From Agromyces aureus (GTDB lineage: Bacteria; Actinomycetota; Actinomycetes; Actinomycetales; Microbacteriaceae), in the NCBI RefSeq assembly GCF_001660485.1, contig NZ_CP013979.1, positions 1,488,001 through 1,552,000 of the forward strand: a DNA stretch of 64,000 bases. Reading direction: 5' to 3'. Below are positions 55,320 through 64,000 of the stretch, piece by piece. Position 1 is the first letter of the stretch, and the number at the start of each line of letters is the position of its first letter. Position numbers and translations under genes: made by a program. The notes beneath the pieces were generated by a model. That model was not told the origin of the DNA, searched no databases, and was given only the letters and a program-made list of their open reading frames with translations.

Positions 55320-56948
55320 ATGAACGCGCACCACGCCTCCGACCCCGATCGCATCGGCACCGCGACGGCCGGGCGTCGAAGCGAGTTGCTCGGGCTGCTC
55401 AGAGACGACCTCGAATCCGCGCGATTCCACGTCGCGTCGCTCGAGTCGCTCTGGGGTGCCGAGGCTGCGGCCGCCCTGCATCGCGCGCAGCGCGTGCCAG
55501 CACGGCGGGTGCTCGACGCCCGGCGCGCCGAGCACGCGGCATCCGCGGATCTCGCGACCCTCGCCGAGCTGTTCGTGCTCGGGCTCGCGGTTCCGCGCGA
55601 CGAGCTCGCCCACGCCCTGCCCGGGCTCGGCGTCGACGGGGCGATCGAGCTCGGCCTCGTCGGCCCGGCGGCGGAGCCGACGAGCGCCACCGACGGCGAG
55701 GGCGCTGCGGCGGCGGCCACCGGCATCCGCCCCCTGCTCGACCTGCGGCCGTACGCCTTCACCGACGCCCGCGGCACCGGGCACTGGTGGATCCTCTCCG
55801 ACCTCGGCGAACTCTCGCTCGGCCACGCACTCGGCGAGCGCCACGTGCTCGGCGTCGGCGGGGCGTCGACGACGCTGTCGGGCCTCATGATTCCGGATGC
55901 CGCGGCCAGCGTGCTCGACGTCGGCACCGGATGCGGCATCCAGGCGATGCACGCGTCGCGGTTCGCCGAGCGCATCGTCGCGACCGACATCTCGGAGCGG
56001 GCCCTCGAGATCGCGCGCATGAACGTGGAGCTGAACGGCATCGACGGCGTCGAGTTCCGCCTCGGGAGCCTCTTCGAACCGGTCGCCGGCGAACGGTTCG
56101 ACCGCGTGGTCTCGAACCCGCCGTTCGTCATCACGCCGCGCCGCGACGGCGTGCCGGAGTACGAGTACCGCGACGGCGGAATGGTCGGCGACGGCATCGT
56201 CGAGGCCGTGATCACCGGGATCGGCGCGCACCTCGAGCCCGGTGGGGTCGCCCAGCTGCTCGGCAACTGGGAGTACCGCGGACGGGACGACGCCTTCGAC
56301 CGCGTCGCCGACTGGGTCGAGCGGAGCGGCCTCGACCACTGGATCGTCGAACGCGAGGTGCAGCACGTCACCGAGTACGCCGAGACGTGGATCCGCGACG
56401 GCGGCACCCGGCCCGGCGCCGACTTCGACCGGCTCTACGACGCCTGGCTCGACGACTTCGCCGAACGCGGCGTGCGCCAGGTCGGCTTCGGCTACGTGCT
56501 GCTGCGGCGGCCCGCGGCATCCGACGCCACGCGACTGGCGCGACTCGAGCGCCTGCACGGGCCGCTCGGCGGCGATGGCAACACGCTCGGCGCGCACCTG
56601 TCGGAGTGCCTCGCCGCGCACGACGCGCAGGTCGTACTCGACGATGCCGATCTGGCTCGCTCCCGGCTCGTGATCGCGCCCGACGTCACCGAGGAACGCC
56701 ACCACTGGCCAGGCGACGAGAACCCGACCGCGATGGTGCTGCGCCAGGGCGGCGGGTTCGGGCGCGCGATCACGCTCGACACCGGCCTCGCGGCCCTCGT
56801 GGGCGCCTGCGACGGCGACCTCGAGGTCGGGCAGATCATCGCCGCGATCGCGCACCTGCTCGAGGTGGATGCCGCGGCGCTCGCCGCAGAGCTGCTGCCC
56901 GCCGTGCGCACGCTCGTCGACGACGGGATGCTGCGCTTCGCGGAGTGA
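55320..56948 (+). CDS. Class I SAM-dependent methyltransferase (DUF7059/HemK-like)
   Basis: 542-aa protein. Residues 20-125 form an N-terminal helical domain (ELLGLLRDDLESARFHVASLESLWG). The centre is a Rossmann methyltransferase with VLDVGTGCGIQAMHASRFAER (motif I), ATDISERALEIARMN, and the catalytic VSNPPFVITP (NPPF, as in N5-glutamine and RsmC-type enzymes) near 263-272. The C-terminal third is an actinobacterial extension. The target is an amide or nucleobase, unresolved. ATG 55320; GTG 55302 is an alternative. Confidence 0.88.
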   Translation: MNAHHASDPDRIGTATAGRRSELLGLLRDDLESARFHVASLESLWGAEAAAALHRAQRVPARRVLDARRAEHAASADLATLAELFVLGLAVPRDELAHALPGLGVDGAIELGLVGPAAEPTSATDGEGAAAAATGIRPLLDLRPYAFTDARGTGHWWILSDLGELSLGHALGERHVLGVGGASTTLSGLMIPDAAASVLDVGTGCGIQAMHASRFAERIVATDISERALEIARMNVELNGIDGVEFRLGSLFEPVAGERFDRVVSNPPFVITPRRDGVPEYEYRDGGMVGDGIVEAVITGIGAHLEPGGVAQLLGNWEYRGRDDAFDRVADWVERSGLDHWIVEREVQHVTEYAETWIRDGGTRPGADFDRLYDAWLDDFAERGVRQVGFGYVLLRRPAASDATRLARLERLHGPLGGDGNTLGAHLSECLAAHDAQVVLDDADLARSRLVIAPDVTEERHHWPGDENPTAMVLRQGGGFGRAITLDTGLAALVGACDGDLEVGQIIAAIAHLLEVDAAALAAELLPAVRTLVDDGMLRFAE

Positions 56949-56954
56949 GGTGCG

Positions 56955-57377
56955 TCAGACCGTGCCGGCCGGCGGCCACGCGCCGATGATCAGGCCCATG
57001 ACGACGAACGTCACGAGCTCGTGCGCGATGTTCAGGATGGTGAGGCCTGCCGGCCGCCCCTCGAACGCGTCGTGCGTGATGAAGCGCGCCGCCGTGAACC
57101 CGGCCCAGCCGAGCAGCGCGGTCGTGAGCGCCACGAGCAGGAAGCTGCCGCCGAGCGCCGTCCACACGACCGTGACGGCGACCGCGAGCACCCACGCCGA
57201 GATGAAACTCACCAGGAGCGTGGTGAGGATCGGGCCGACGGCGCTGCGATCCTCCATGTCGACCTTCGCGACGCGCATCCAGTAGTTGCCGAACACCGCC
57301 GGCGTGTACCAGAACGAGCCGACGATCATCGTCGAGAGCGTCGCGAGGAGCACGGCCCAGTAGTTGACCTCGATCAT
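56955..57377 (-). CDS. DUF1761-family membrane protein
   Basis: 140-aa integral membrane protein with four spans. Seen: the family start NYWAVLLATLSTMIVGSFWYTPAVFG (WYTP motif) and C-terminal LTILNIAHELVTFVVMGLIIG. Perfect GGAGG before ATG 57377 on this strand. Convergent with the methyltransferase gene (6-bp gap). Function unknown. Confidence 0.9.
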   Translation of the reverse strand: MIEVNYWAVLLATLSTMIVGSFWYTPAVFGNYWMRVAKVDMEDRSAVGPILTTLLVSFISAWVLAVAVTVVWTALGGSFLLVALTTALLGWAGFTAARFITHDAFEGRPAGLTILNIAHELVTFVVMGLIIGAWPPAGTV

Positions 57378-57632
57378 GGTTGGCCTCCGTCCGCGGCCCT
57401 CGCCGCCCGGCCGGAGTCTATCGTCGAGGAAACCTCAGGCGAGGGAGGCGGCGCGGAGGCGCACCCGTGTCGGCACTGACCGGGAATCACCGATCGTCAT
57501 CTCGGCCCGATCGAATCGGAGACCGCTCTCCGGCTGTGGTTCAATGACTGCAGCCGGCCGTCGAGACCGGCCCGACGTCGTGCCCGTGCCGATGGTGGCA
57601 CCGGGACGCATCGCAATGCTGGGAGGCACCCT

Positions 57633-60413
57633 GTGAACGCTTTCGTGACCACGCGCCGACGCGCCTGGGTCGTCATGAGCGCGGTGATCGCGCTCGTCAT
57701 GTCGGCCATCGCGTTCTCGGCGCAGCCCGCGCATGGGGCGATCGGCACCGGGACGTCGAGCATCTCGGGGCGCATCACCCTGCCGGCGGGCGTCGACCCC
57801 GCCACCGCGGGCCTCTCGGTCGGCGTGTTCGAGGCCTCGGTGGACAACAGCTCCATGGGCGGATCGATCACCCCTCAGGGCGACTTCGTCGTGTCGGGGC
57901 TGGCGGCCGGCACCTACAAGCTCGAGTTCCGGGCGTGGAACGCGCCCTCGGTGCTGCCCGGGTGGTACGGGGGCGCGGTCGACTTCGCCTCGGCGAAGAC
58001 CGTGACGGTGACCGCCGGCCAGCGGGCCACGGGCATCGACGCGACGCTCGTCGCGGAGTCCACGATCGCGGGCACGCTCACGGGCGTTCCGGCCGGCGGT
58101 GCCAACGTCATCGCGCATCGCGCCGACGCCGCTGGCGCGTGGTCGCAGGCCGCGTACACGCACGTCGATGCCGATGGCGCCTTCCGGCTCGCCGGCCTTC
58201 GCCCGGGCACGTACGCCCTGCAGTTCAACACGGGCGTCTTCCGCGACGTGTACTGGAAGCTCAAGGCCGACCTCGACTCGGCCACCCGCATCGAGCTCGT
58301 CTCGGGCCAGGCCGTGACCGGCGTCGACGTCAACGTCTCGGCATCGCTGTCGACGCCCGCCCTGAGCGTCAGCGGCTCGCGACAGGTCGGCTCGGTCGTG
58401 CAGGTCGCGGCGACCTGGCAGACCCAGCCCGACGCGGTGTCGTACCAGTGGTTCGCCAACGGCACGGCGATCGCCGGCGCGACCGCGTCGACGTACACCC
58501 CCACGGCCGACCGGCTCGGCACGCAGCTCAGCGTGCGCGTCACCGGCACCAAGGCCGGATACGTGCCCGCTGCCGACACGGCCGAACTCGGCACCGTCTC
58601 GAAGGGCCTGATCGCGCCCGGCGCCCCGACGGTCACCGGCACCACGGTCACCGGGTCGACCCTGACGGCCGTGCCCGGAGTCTGGCCGACGGGCACGGTG
58701 CTCACCTACCAGTGGTACACCGGCAACGGCGACATCGCCGGCGCGACGGGCAAGACCTTCACCCTGACGGCGGCGCAGCAGGGCCGGCTCCTCTACGTGC
58801 TCGTGACGGGCGCCCTGCCCGGGTACGAGCCGGCGTCGGCACGCAGCACGGGCATCGGCCCGTCGCAGGCCGACGGGTTCACGGCCGCGACGCCGACGAT
58901 CTCGGGAACGGTCGCGGTCGGCTCCACCCTGACGGCCACGCCCGGTACGTGGACCGCGGGTACTGCGCTCACGTACCAGTGGTCGGCATCGGGCACGGCG
59001 ATCAGCGGCGCGACGGCGTCGACCTTCAAGCCGACGAGTGCGCAGGCCGGCAAGACCATGAGCGTCACGGTCACCGGCAAGGTCGGCGGCAACACGCGCG
59101 CGGTGCGGCCGTCGTCGGAGACGGCGAAGGTCGCGACGGCCGGCACGCCCGCGATCACGGGCACGGCGGCCGTCGGCTCGACCTTGACGGCGACGCCCGG
59201 CACCTGGACGATGGGAACGGCGTTCTCGTACCAGTGGTCCGCGTCGGGCACGGCGATCAGCGGCGCGACCGCCTCGACGTTCGCCCTGACCAGCGCCCAG
59301 GCGGGCAAGACCATCACGGTCGCGGTCAAGGGCACGCTGTCGGGCTACCCGACGATCACGAAGACGACGGCAGCGACGACCAAGGTCTCGACCACGGCCG
59401 TGCCGACGATCTCGGGCACGACCACGGTCGGCTCGACGTTGACCGCGAAGACGGGCACTTGGACCACCGGAACGGCGTTCTCCTACCAGTGGTCGGCATC
59501 GGGTGCGGCGATCAGCGGCGCGACGGCGTCGACGTTCGCGTTGACGAGCGCGCAGGTCGGCAAGCAGATCACCGTGACGGTGACGGGCACGCTGTCGGGC
59601 TACACGACGGTGTCCAAGGCATCGGTCGCGACTGCGAAGGTCGCGGCGGCGGCGACGCCGATCGTGTCCGGCACCGCGACGGTCGGCTCGACGTTGACGG
59701 CGACGCCGGGAACGTGGACGACGGGCACGGCGCTCGCCTACCAGTGGAACGCGGCCGGGACGGCGATCAGCGGAGCGACGGCGTCGACGTTCACCCTGAC
59801 GAATGCGCAGGTCGGCAAGCAGATCACCGTGACCGTGACGGGCACGCTGGCCGGGTATCCGACCGTGTCGAAGTCGTCCGCCACGACGCTGAAGGTCGCG
59901 ATCGCGACGACCCCTGAGCCCTCCGGTCGGTTCTTCGTGGGTTCGACCGTGTCGGTGCAGACCGGCACGTGGACCACGGGGACGGCGTTCTCCTATCAGT
60001 GGTACGCGTCGGGCGCGGCGATCAGCGGGGCCACCAAGTCGACGTTCACGTTGACTGCTGCGCAGGCCGGCAAGCCGATCACCGTCGCGCTGACGGGCAC
60101 GCTCTCAGGACACCCGACCGTGACGAAGACCTCGGCGGCCACCCCGAAGGTCACCACGACGACGCAGCCGGTTCTCTCCGGCACCGCGAAGGTCGGGTCG
60201 ACGTTGACGGTGAACCCCGGCACCTGGACCACGGGCATGACGTTCACCTACACGTGGTACGCGTCGGGCACGGAGATCAGCGGCGCCACGGCGCCGACCT
60301 TCACGCTCACCTCCGCCCAGAAGGGCAAGAACATCGCCGTACTCGTCACCGGTCAGTTGAGCGGGTACGCCACGATCGCGCTGGGCTCGAACTCGACGCT
60401 CGCCGTCGGCTGA
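57633..60413 (+). CDS. Secreted protein with eight ~84-aa Ig-like repeats
   Basis: 926-aa exported protein. Seen: signal peptide (MNAFVTTRRRAWVVMSAVIA to AHGA, cleavage near 35), two carboxypeptidase-regulatory-like beta-sandwich domains (40-235), then eight repeats of about 84 aa (about 240-925), each with a core VGSTLTATPGTWTTGTAFSY followed by QW, SGATAST and AGKxITVTVTGTLSGY. It ends in the last repeat, STLAVG, with no LPXTG motif or transmembrane anchor, so it is released or held by another domain. The repeats resemble Ig-like domains of surface adhesins. GTG 57633 has GGGAGG 7-12 nt upstream. Confidence 0.88.
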   Translation: MNAFVTTRRRAWVVMSAVIALVMSAIAFSAQPAHGAIGTGTSSISGRITLPAGVDPATAGLSVGVFEASVDNSSMGGSITPQGDFVVSGLAAGTYKLEFRAWNAPSVLPGWYGGAVDFASAKTVTVTAGQRATGIDATLVAESTIAGTLTGVPAGGANVIAHRADAAGAWSQAAYTHVDADGAFRLAGLRPGTYALQFNTGVFRDVYWKLKADLDSATRIELVSGQAVTGVDVNVSASLSTPALSVSGSRQVGSVVQVAATWQTQPDAVSYQWFANGTAIAGATASTYTPTADRLGTQLSVRVTGTKAGYVPAADTAELGTVSKGLIAPGAPTVTGTTVTGSTLTAVPGVWPTGTVLTYQWYTGNGDIAGATGKTFTLTAAQQGRLLYVLVTGALPGYEPASARSTGIGPSQADGFTAATPTISGTVAVGSTLTATPGTWTAGTALTYQWSASGTAISGATASTFKPTSAQAGKTMSVTVTGKVGGNTRAVRPSSETAKVATAGTPAITGTAAVGSTLTATPGTWTMGTAFSYQWSASGTAISGATASTFALTSAQAGKTITVAVKGTLSGYPTITKTTAATTKVSTTAVPTISGTTTVGSTLTAKTGTWTTGTAFSYQWSASGAAISGATASTFALTSAQVGKQITVTVTGTLSGYTTVSKASVATAKVAAAATPIVSGTATVGSTLTATPGTWTTGTALAYQWNAAGTAISGATASTFTLTNAQVGKQITVTVTGTLAGYPTVSKSSATTLKVAIATTPEPSGRFFVGSTVSVQTGTWTTGTAFSYQWYASGAAISGATKSTFTLTAAQAGKPITVALTGTLSGHPTVTKTSAATPKVTTTTQPVLSGTAKVGSTLTVNPGTWTTGMTFTYTWYASGTEISGATAPTFTLTSAQKGKNIAVLVTGQLSGYATIALGSNSTLAVG
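58347..60410 (+). repeat. Eight tandem ~252-bp repeats encoding Ig-like domains
   Basis: Eight in-frame units of about 250-255 bp. Units 3-6 are most alike (SGATASTF and TGTWTTGTAF repeated with few changes), while 1, 2 and 8 are divergent. The inner repeats are candidates for recombination and copy-number change. Confidence 0.85.
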
Positions 60414-60419
60414 CCGGCG

Positions 60420-60459
60420 GCACGGGCGCGGCTCTCCAGGCGGAGAGCCGCTCCCGTGC
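60420..60459 (+). terminator. Strong hairpin terminator after the repeat protein
   Basis: A 7-bp outer stem (GCACGGG/CCCGTGC) and a 10-bp inner stem (GCGGCTCTCC/GGAGAGCCGC), separated by one mismatch, with loop AGGC, begin 7 bp after the stop. Confidence 0.9.
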
Positions 60460-60512
60460 GCCGCACGGGAGTGCGCGAGTCCGGCGTCGTCGACGCGGCA
60501 TCCGTCGTTCCG

Positions 60513-60540
60513 CTGACGTGCAGCGAGACGGCGGTAATGT
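60513..60540 (+). promoter_or_regulatory. Promoter of the J-domain gene
   Basis: CTGACG (60513-60518), 16-nt spacer, TAATGT (60535-60540). A start site near 60547 would give a leader of about 20 nt and makes ATG 60567 the only reasonable start, because ATG 60537 lies in the -10 box. Confidence 0.6.
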
Positions 60541-60566
60541 CGTCTGCGCACAACGAAAGCGAGCCA

Positions 60567-61505
60567 ATGCCCGACAGTCCGCTCTCCGCCTCACCGTACG
60601 AGGTGCTCGGGGTCCGCGCCGACGCGAACGACGACGAACTCCGTCGCGCCTACCGCCGCGCGCTCCGGCACGCGCATCCCGACACCGGGGGATCGACGAC
60701 GCAGTTCGACGCCGTGCAGCGCGCGTGGACGCTCGTCGGCACGCCCGCCGCACGGGCTGCGTTCGACCGGGGCGGTCGGAGCGCCGAGTCCATGGCCGAG
60801 CCGACCCGCGCGACCTGGGCTCCGGCCCCACCGCGCCCGCCGCGCGACTCGCGCCCGCTCGCGCGCTCGTACGGCCATCCCGGCGGGCTCACCCGTCAGC
60901 GCTACCTCGACGGCATCCGCGAATGGGTCGGGCTCGGCGACGAGATCCCCGACCCCTACGATCCGACGCTCGTGCGCCGCGCGCCCCGCGAGATCCGGCA
61001 CCTGCTCGCCGACGCGCTCGCCGAGGAGGCGACGGCCCGCTCGCTCTCGACGCTCGGCATCGCATTCACGGTCTGGCACGATCTGGCGACGGATGCCGCG
61101 GGCCACGGTCTTCCGCCCAAGCTCGACCATCTCGTGCTCGGCCCCACCGGCCTGTTCGCCATCCAGTCCGAGGACTGGGGAGGGCCGGTGACCTTCCGTC
61201 GCGGCGAGCTCGTCGGCGAGGCGCTCGCCGGGGAGCGGCCGATCCGCGCGCTGGCCGCCAGGGCCAAGGCCATCGGCCGCGCGGCGAAGGTCAAGCCGAC
61301 CGGACTCATCGTCGTCGTGCCCGACGAGTTCGCCGAGGAGCCGCTGCAGGTCGGCGGCACGAACCGCGGTGCGGTCGTCGTGCTCGTGCGGGCGTCGCGC
61401 GTCGCGAGCGCGATCCGCGAGGGCATCCCGGGGTCGCCGTTCATCGGTGGCGCCGAGGTCATGGAGGTACGCACGCGCCTCCAGCAGAGCGTGCGCTTCG
61501 CCTGA
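60567..61505 (+). CDS. J-domain protein with NERD-like C-terminal domain
   Basis: 312-aa protein. Residues 8-70 are a J domain (SPYEVLGVRADANDDELRRAYRRALRHAHPDTGG with the HPD motif), the module that stimulates Hsp70. After a linker, residues 150-250 resemble NERD nuclease-like domains: ALAEEATARSLSTLGIAFTVWHD, then LDHLVLGPTGLFAIQSEDWGG. In active NERD proteins the last motif is usually ExK; here it is QSED, so nuclease activity is doubtful. Start supported by the promoter. No DnaK is adjacent. Confidence 0.8.
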   Translation: MPDSPLSASPYEVLGVRADANDDELRRAYRRALRHAHPDTGGSTTQFDAVQRAWTLVGTPAARAAFDRGGRSAESMAEPTRATWAPAPPRPPRDSRPLARSYGHPGGLTRQRYLDGIREWVGLGDEIPDPYDPTLVRRAPREIRHLLADALAEEATARSLSTLGIAFTVWHDLATDAAGHGLPPKLDHLVLGPTGLFAIQSEDWGGPVTFRRGELVGEALAGERPIRALAARAKAIGRAAKVKPTGLIVVVPDEFAEEPLQVGGTNRGAVVVLVRASRVASAIREGIPGSPFIGGAEVMEVRTRLQQSVRFA

Positions 61506-61557
61506 CGTGCGTCGGCACCGGTTCGCGTCGGCCGCGGACACGGTGTTGGATTGAGGC

Positions 61558-62835
61558 ATGCCCCAGCTCGAGCGCGACGCCCACATCGAAGACCTCTCCG
61601 CCTTCATCCGCGAATCGCCGTCGTCGTACCACGCGGCCGCAGCGGTCGCCGATCGCCTCGTCGTCGCGGGGTTCGAGCGGCTCGACGAGCGCGACGAGTG
61701 GCCGACCGGCCCCGGTCGACGCGTGGTCGTGCGCGACGGCGCCGTCATCGCCTGGGTGCAGCCCGAAGCCGCGACGGCGACGAGCCCGTACCGCATCATC
61801 GGCGCGCACACCGACTCGCCGTCGTTCAAGCTGAAGCCGGGCGCCTCGACGAGTTCCGAGGGCGTGCTGCAGGCAGGCGTCGAGGTCTACGGCGGGCCGC
61901 TGCTGAACTCCTGGCTCGACCGCGAGCTCGAGCTCGCCGGACGCCTCGTCACCGCGGACGGTTCCGAGCACCTCGTGCGCTCCGGCCCGCTGCTGCGCAT
62001 TCCGCAGCTCGCGATCCACCTCGACCGCGAGGCGAACAAGGGCCTGACGCTCGACCGCCAGCGTCACGTGCAGCCGATCTGGGGCACAGGCCTGCTCGGC
62101 GACGTCCTCGGTCATCTCGCGGGCATCGCGGGCCTGCACGTGCAGGACATCGCCGGTCACGACGTGCTCGTCGCCGACACCGCAGCTCCCGCACGGTTCG
62201 GCCTCGACGACGTGTTCTTCGCCGCCGGGCGGCAGGACAACCTGACCTCGGTGCACGCCGGACTCGTCGCGCTGCTCGCGGCCGGCGACGACGCGGCATC
62301 CGACCATGTCAGCGTGCTCGCCGCCTTCGACCACGAGGAGCTCGGGTCGGAGTCCCGCTCGGGCGCGAGCGGCCCGTTCCTCGTCGACGTGCTCGCGCGC
62401 ATCGCGGGGGGCCTCGGTGCCGACGAGCACGACCGCCGTCGCGCGTTCGCCGCCTCGTGGCTGCTCTCGTCGGACGCCGGCCACGCCGTGCACCCGAACT
62501 ACCCCGAGCGGCACGATCCCGTGAACCGCCCGCACCTCGGCGACGGCCCGCTGCTGAAGCTCAACGCCAACCAGAAGTACGCCACCGACGCGCACGGCTC
62601 GGCGCTGTGGGCGCGCGCGTGCGAGCAGGCGGGCGTGCGGTTCCAGCCGTTCGTGTCGAACAACGCGATCCCGTGCGGGTCGACCATCGGTCCGCTGAGC
62701 GCGACGCGACTCGGCATCCGCACGGTCGACGTCGGCACGCCGCTGCTGTCGATGCACTCCGCGCGCGAGCTCTCGCACGTCGACGACCTGGCCGCACTCG
62801 CGGCGGCGGCGACCGCGTTCCTGACGCCCGCCTGA
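61558..62835 (+). CDS. M18-family aminopeptidase
   Basis: 425-aa binuclear zinc aminopeptidase of the aspartyl aminopeptidase/ApeB type. Seen: GAHTDSPSFKLKP near 81-93 (first ligand His/Asp), GRQDNLTSVHA near 223, FDHEELGSESRSGA near 259 (catalytic Glu and ligand Glu), SSDAGHAVHPNYPERHDP near 304-321, and NAIPCGSTIGP near 362. Length normal. Cytosolic peptide turnover. Confidence 0.95.
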   Translation: MPQLERDAHIEDLSAFIRESPSSYHAAAAVADRLVVAGFERLDERDEWPTGPGRRVVVRDGAVIAWVQPEAATATSPYRIIGAHTDSPSFKLKPGASTSSEGVLQAGVEVYGGPLLNSWLDRELELAGRLVTADGSEHLVRSGPLLRIPQLAIHLDREANKGLTLDRQRHVQPIWGTGLLGDVLGHLAGIAGLHVQDIAGHDVLVADTAAPARFGLDDVFFAAGRQDNLTSVHAGLVALLAAGDDAASDHVSVLAAFDHEELGSESRSGASGPFLVDVLARIAGGLGADEHDRRRAFAASWLLSSDAGHAVHPNYPERHDPVNRPHLGDGPLLKLNANQKYATDAHGSALWARACEQAGVRFQPFVSNNAIPCGSTIGPLSATRLGIRTVDVGTPLLSMHSARELSHVDDLAALAAAATAFLTPA

Positions 62836-62918
62836 GCAATGACGGGGTGGCCGGATGTCGCGGGTCGGCGTCCGGATTTCATGACCGTTGGGGCGCTCCC
62901 CGGTGGCAGCATCGAGGC

Positions 62919-63452
62919 ATGACGCAACATACGGCCACCGCAACCCTGTTCGAGCACGTCGCATCCCCGATCGACGCGATCGTGCACTTCCGCGGACGCC
63001 TCGGCTTCGAGGCCGACGTCTCCGACGTGCACGCCGCACTCGACGACGGCGAACCGTTCGTGCTCATCGACACGCGCAACGACGCCGCCTGGGCGCAGGG
63101 TCACGTGCCGGGCGCCGTGCACCTGCCCCGCCGCGACATCGGCGAGCGCGCGGCATCCGTCGTCCCGGTCGGCACGCCCGTGGTCGTGTACTGCTGGGGG
63201 CCCGGATGCAACGGCGCGACCCGTTCGGCGCTCGAGTTCGCGACGCTCGGCTACCCCGTGAAGGAGATGATCGGCGGCTTCGAGTACTGGGTGCGCGAGG
63301 GCTTCGCGTTCGACACCGCCGACGGACTCGCGCAGCGCCTGCCGGACGGGCTCACGAACGTCGCGCCGGCCGGGCTCACGGGGGCGGATGCCATGACCGG
63401 AGCCGCGGCATCCGTCACGACGATCGACACCGGCATCACCTGCGCCTGCTGA
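62919..63452 (+). CDS. Rhodanese-like protein with cysteine-containing C-terminal tail
   Basis: 177-aa protein. Rhodanese domain 20-140: [27 protein letters not shown], active-site loop [17 protein letters not shown] with two cysteines near 88-94, and [15 protein letters not shown]. The C-terminal tail (145-177) ends TGITCAC, two further cysteines that could accept sulfur or bind metal. No partner visible. ATG 62919. Confidence 0.88.
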   Translation: MTQHTATATLFEHVASPIDAIVHFRGRLGFEADVSDVHAALDDGEPFVLIDTRNDAAWAQGHVPGAVHLPRRDIGERAASVVPVGTPVVVYCWGPGCNGATRSALEFATLGYPVKEMIGGFEYWVREGFAFDTADGLAQRLPDGLTNVAPAGLTGADAMTGAAASVTTIDTGITCAC

Positions 63453-63512
63453 GGCGGCGACACCGGAACCTGGGCGGGCCGGTCTCGGCTCGGGACGGCC
63501 GTGGCCGCCCGC

Positions 63513-64000
63513 TCAGCACTCGACGACGTTGACGGCGAGCCCGCCGAGGCTCGTCTCCTTGTACTTCGACTTCATGTCGAGGCCCGTCTGGCGCATGGTC
63601 TCGATGACCGTGTCGAGCGAGACGAGGTGCGTGCCGTCGCCGTGCAGCGCGAGGCGCGCGGCCGAGACCGCGGTCGACGACGCGATCGCGTTGCGCTCGA
63701 TGCACGGCACCTGCACGAGGCCGCCGACGGGGTCGCACGTGAGGCCGAGGTGGTGCTCCATGGCGATCTCTGCCGCGTTCTCGACCTGGCGGGGCGTGCC
63801 GCCGAGCACCGCGCAGAGCGCGCCGGCGGCCATCGCGCACGCGGATCCGACCTCGGCCTGGCAGCCGCCCTCGGCGCCCGAGATCGAGGCGTTGCGCTTG
63901 ACGAGCGAGGCGATCGCCGCGGCCGTGAGCAGGAATCGGCGGATGCCGGCGGCATCCGCACCGGGGACGAAGCGCAGGTAGTAGTGGCCGACCGCGGGGA
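63513..64000 (-). CDS. L-serine dehydratase (3' portion, runs off the window)
   Basis: C-terminal ~160 residues of an iron-sulfur L-serine ammonia-lyase, which makes pyruvate and ammonia from serine. Seen: [24 protein letters not shown] (cluster cysteines), [22 protein letters not shown] (third cluster Cys) and C-terminal [10 protein letters not shown], where the terminal Cys acts as a tail plug near the cluster in type 2 enzymes. The 5' end lies beyond position 64000. Confidence 0.93.
   Translation of the reverse strand, partial: PAVGHYYLRFVPGADAAGIRRFLLTAAAIASLVKRNASISGAEGGCQAEVGSACAMAAGALCAVLGGTPRQVENAAEIAMEHHLGLTCDPVGGLVQVPCIERNAIASSTAVSAARLALHGDGTHLVSLDTVIETMRQTGLDMKSKYKETSLGGLAVNVVEC

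Noticed and set aside
63453-63512. Third copy of the REP-like element near GGTCTCGGCTCGGGACGGCC
   Set aside because: The similarity to the other two copies is too partial and it has no matching inverted arm.

Overview
The window is about 70% GC, with GTG and TTG starts, GTGA/ATGA stop-start overlaps, and GAC/GCC/CTC codon preference. Several gene orders match mycobacterial and other actinobacterial chromosomes: XPB helicase with its partner, CspA-like protein / DUF3027 / DUF2530 / SerC, and MscL / FmdB / 5-FCL / GalU / RimJ / SepX-GlpR. Together with dense GGATGCC/GGCATCC words this points to a Microbacteriaceae chromosome (Agromyces or Microbacterium-like). That genus call is an inference. 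I see no phage, insertion sequence, integron, CRISPR array, classical defence island or biosynthetic cluster. This is core and soft-core chromosome.

Layout. 1-3 kb: a translationally coupled trio (flavoprotein reductase, FolP2-type DHPS paralogue, RibD-C reductase). 3-10.3 kb: XPB helicase and partner, cold-shock protein, DUF3027, DUF2530, serC, and a DtxR/IdeR-type regulator. 10.3-13.6 kb: two secreted cell-wall hydrolases (NlpC/P60 and CHAP) with TTG starts and similar promoters, an HNH endonuclease with a long leader, and an unannotated 32-codon peptide gene. 13.7-19.3 kb: lactonase, membrane protein, tRNA-Arg(CCT), LigC-type ligase, divergent Lrp regulator and alanine dehydrogenase, rhodanese. 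19.5-23.4 kb: a very large helicase-like protein whose Walker A lysine and Walker B glutamate are both replaced, coupled to a 68-aa protein. 23.5-27.8 kb: mscL, fmdB, 5-FCL, galU, rimJ-like and a SepX/GlpR-like divisome protein, without the usual moeA/glp, then tRNA-Ala(CGC) and a terminator.

27.9-42.8 kb: mostly single genes (three MFS transporters, AlkD-like HEAT protein, M20 peptidase, F420/NADP reductase-fold protein, LLM flavin oxidoreductase, KhtTU K+/H+ antiporter, AlaX-like hydrolase, 58-aa membrane protein, acyl-CoA dehydrogenase, DUF4349 lipoprotein, aldo/keto reductase). 42.9-46.1 kb: a purine-salvage pair (8-oxoguanine deaminase and NCS2 permease) ending at a bidirectional terminator. 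46.1-57.4 kb: HrpA helicase, aldo/keto reductase, thioredoxin-like DUF255 protein, macrodomain hydrolase facing DUF3054-pnuC, and a large methyltransferase. 57.6-64 kb: a secreted protein with eight 84-residue repeats, a J-domain/NERD-like protein, M18 aminopeptidase, rhodanese, and the 3' part of L-serine dehydratase running off the window.

The strongest candidates for undescribed biology are the pseudo-helicase plus its coupled small protein, the 32-aa peptide gene beside the cell-wall hydrolases, the FolP2/RibD coupled pair, and the galU-rimJ-sepX/glpR locus lacking glp. Interspersed REP-like palindromes include one unit inside the hrpA coding sequence.
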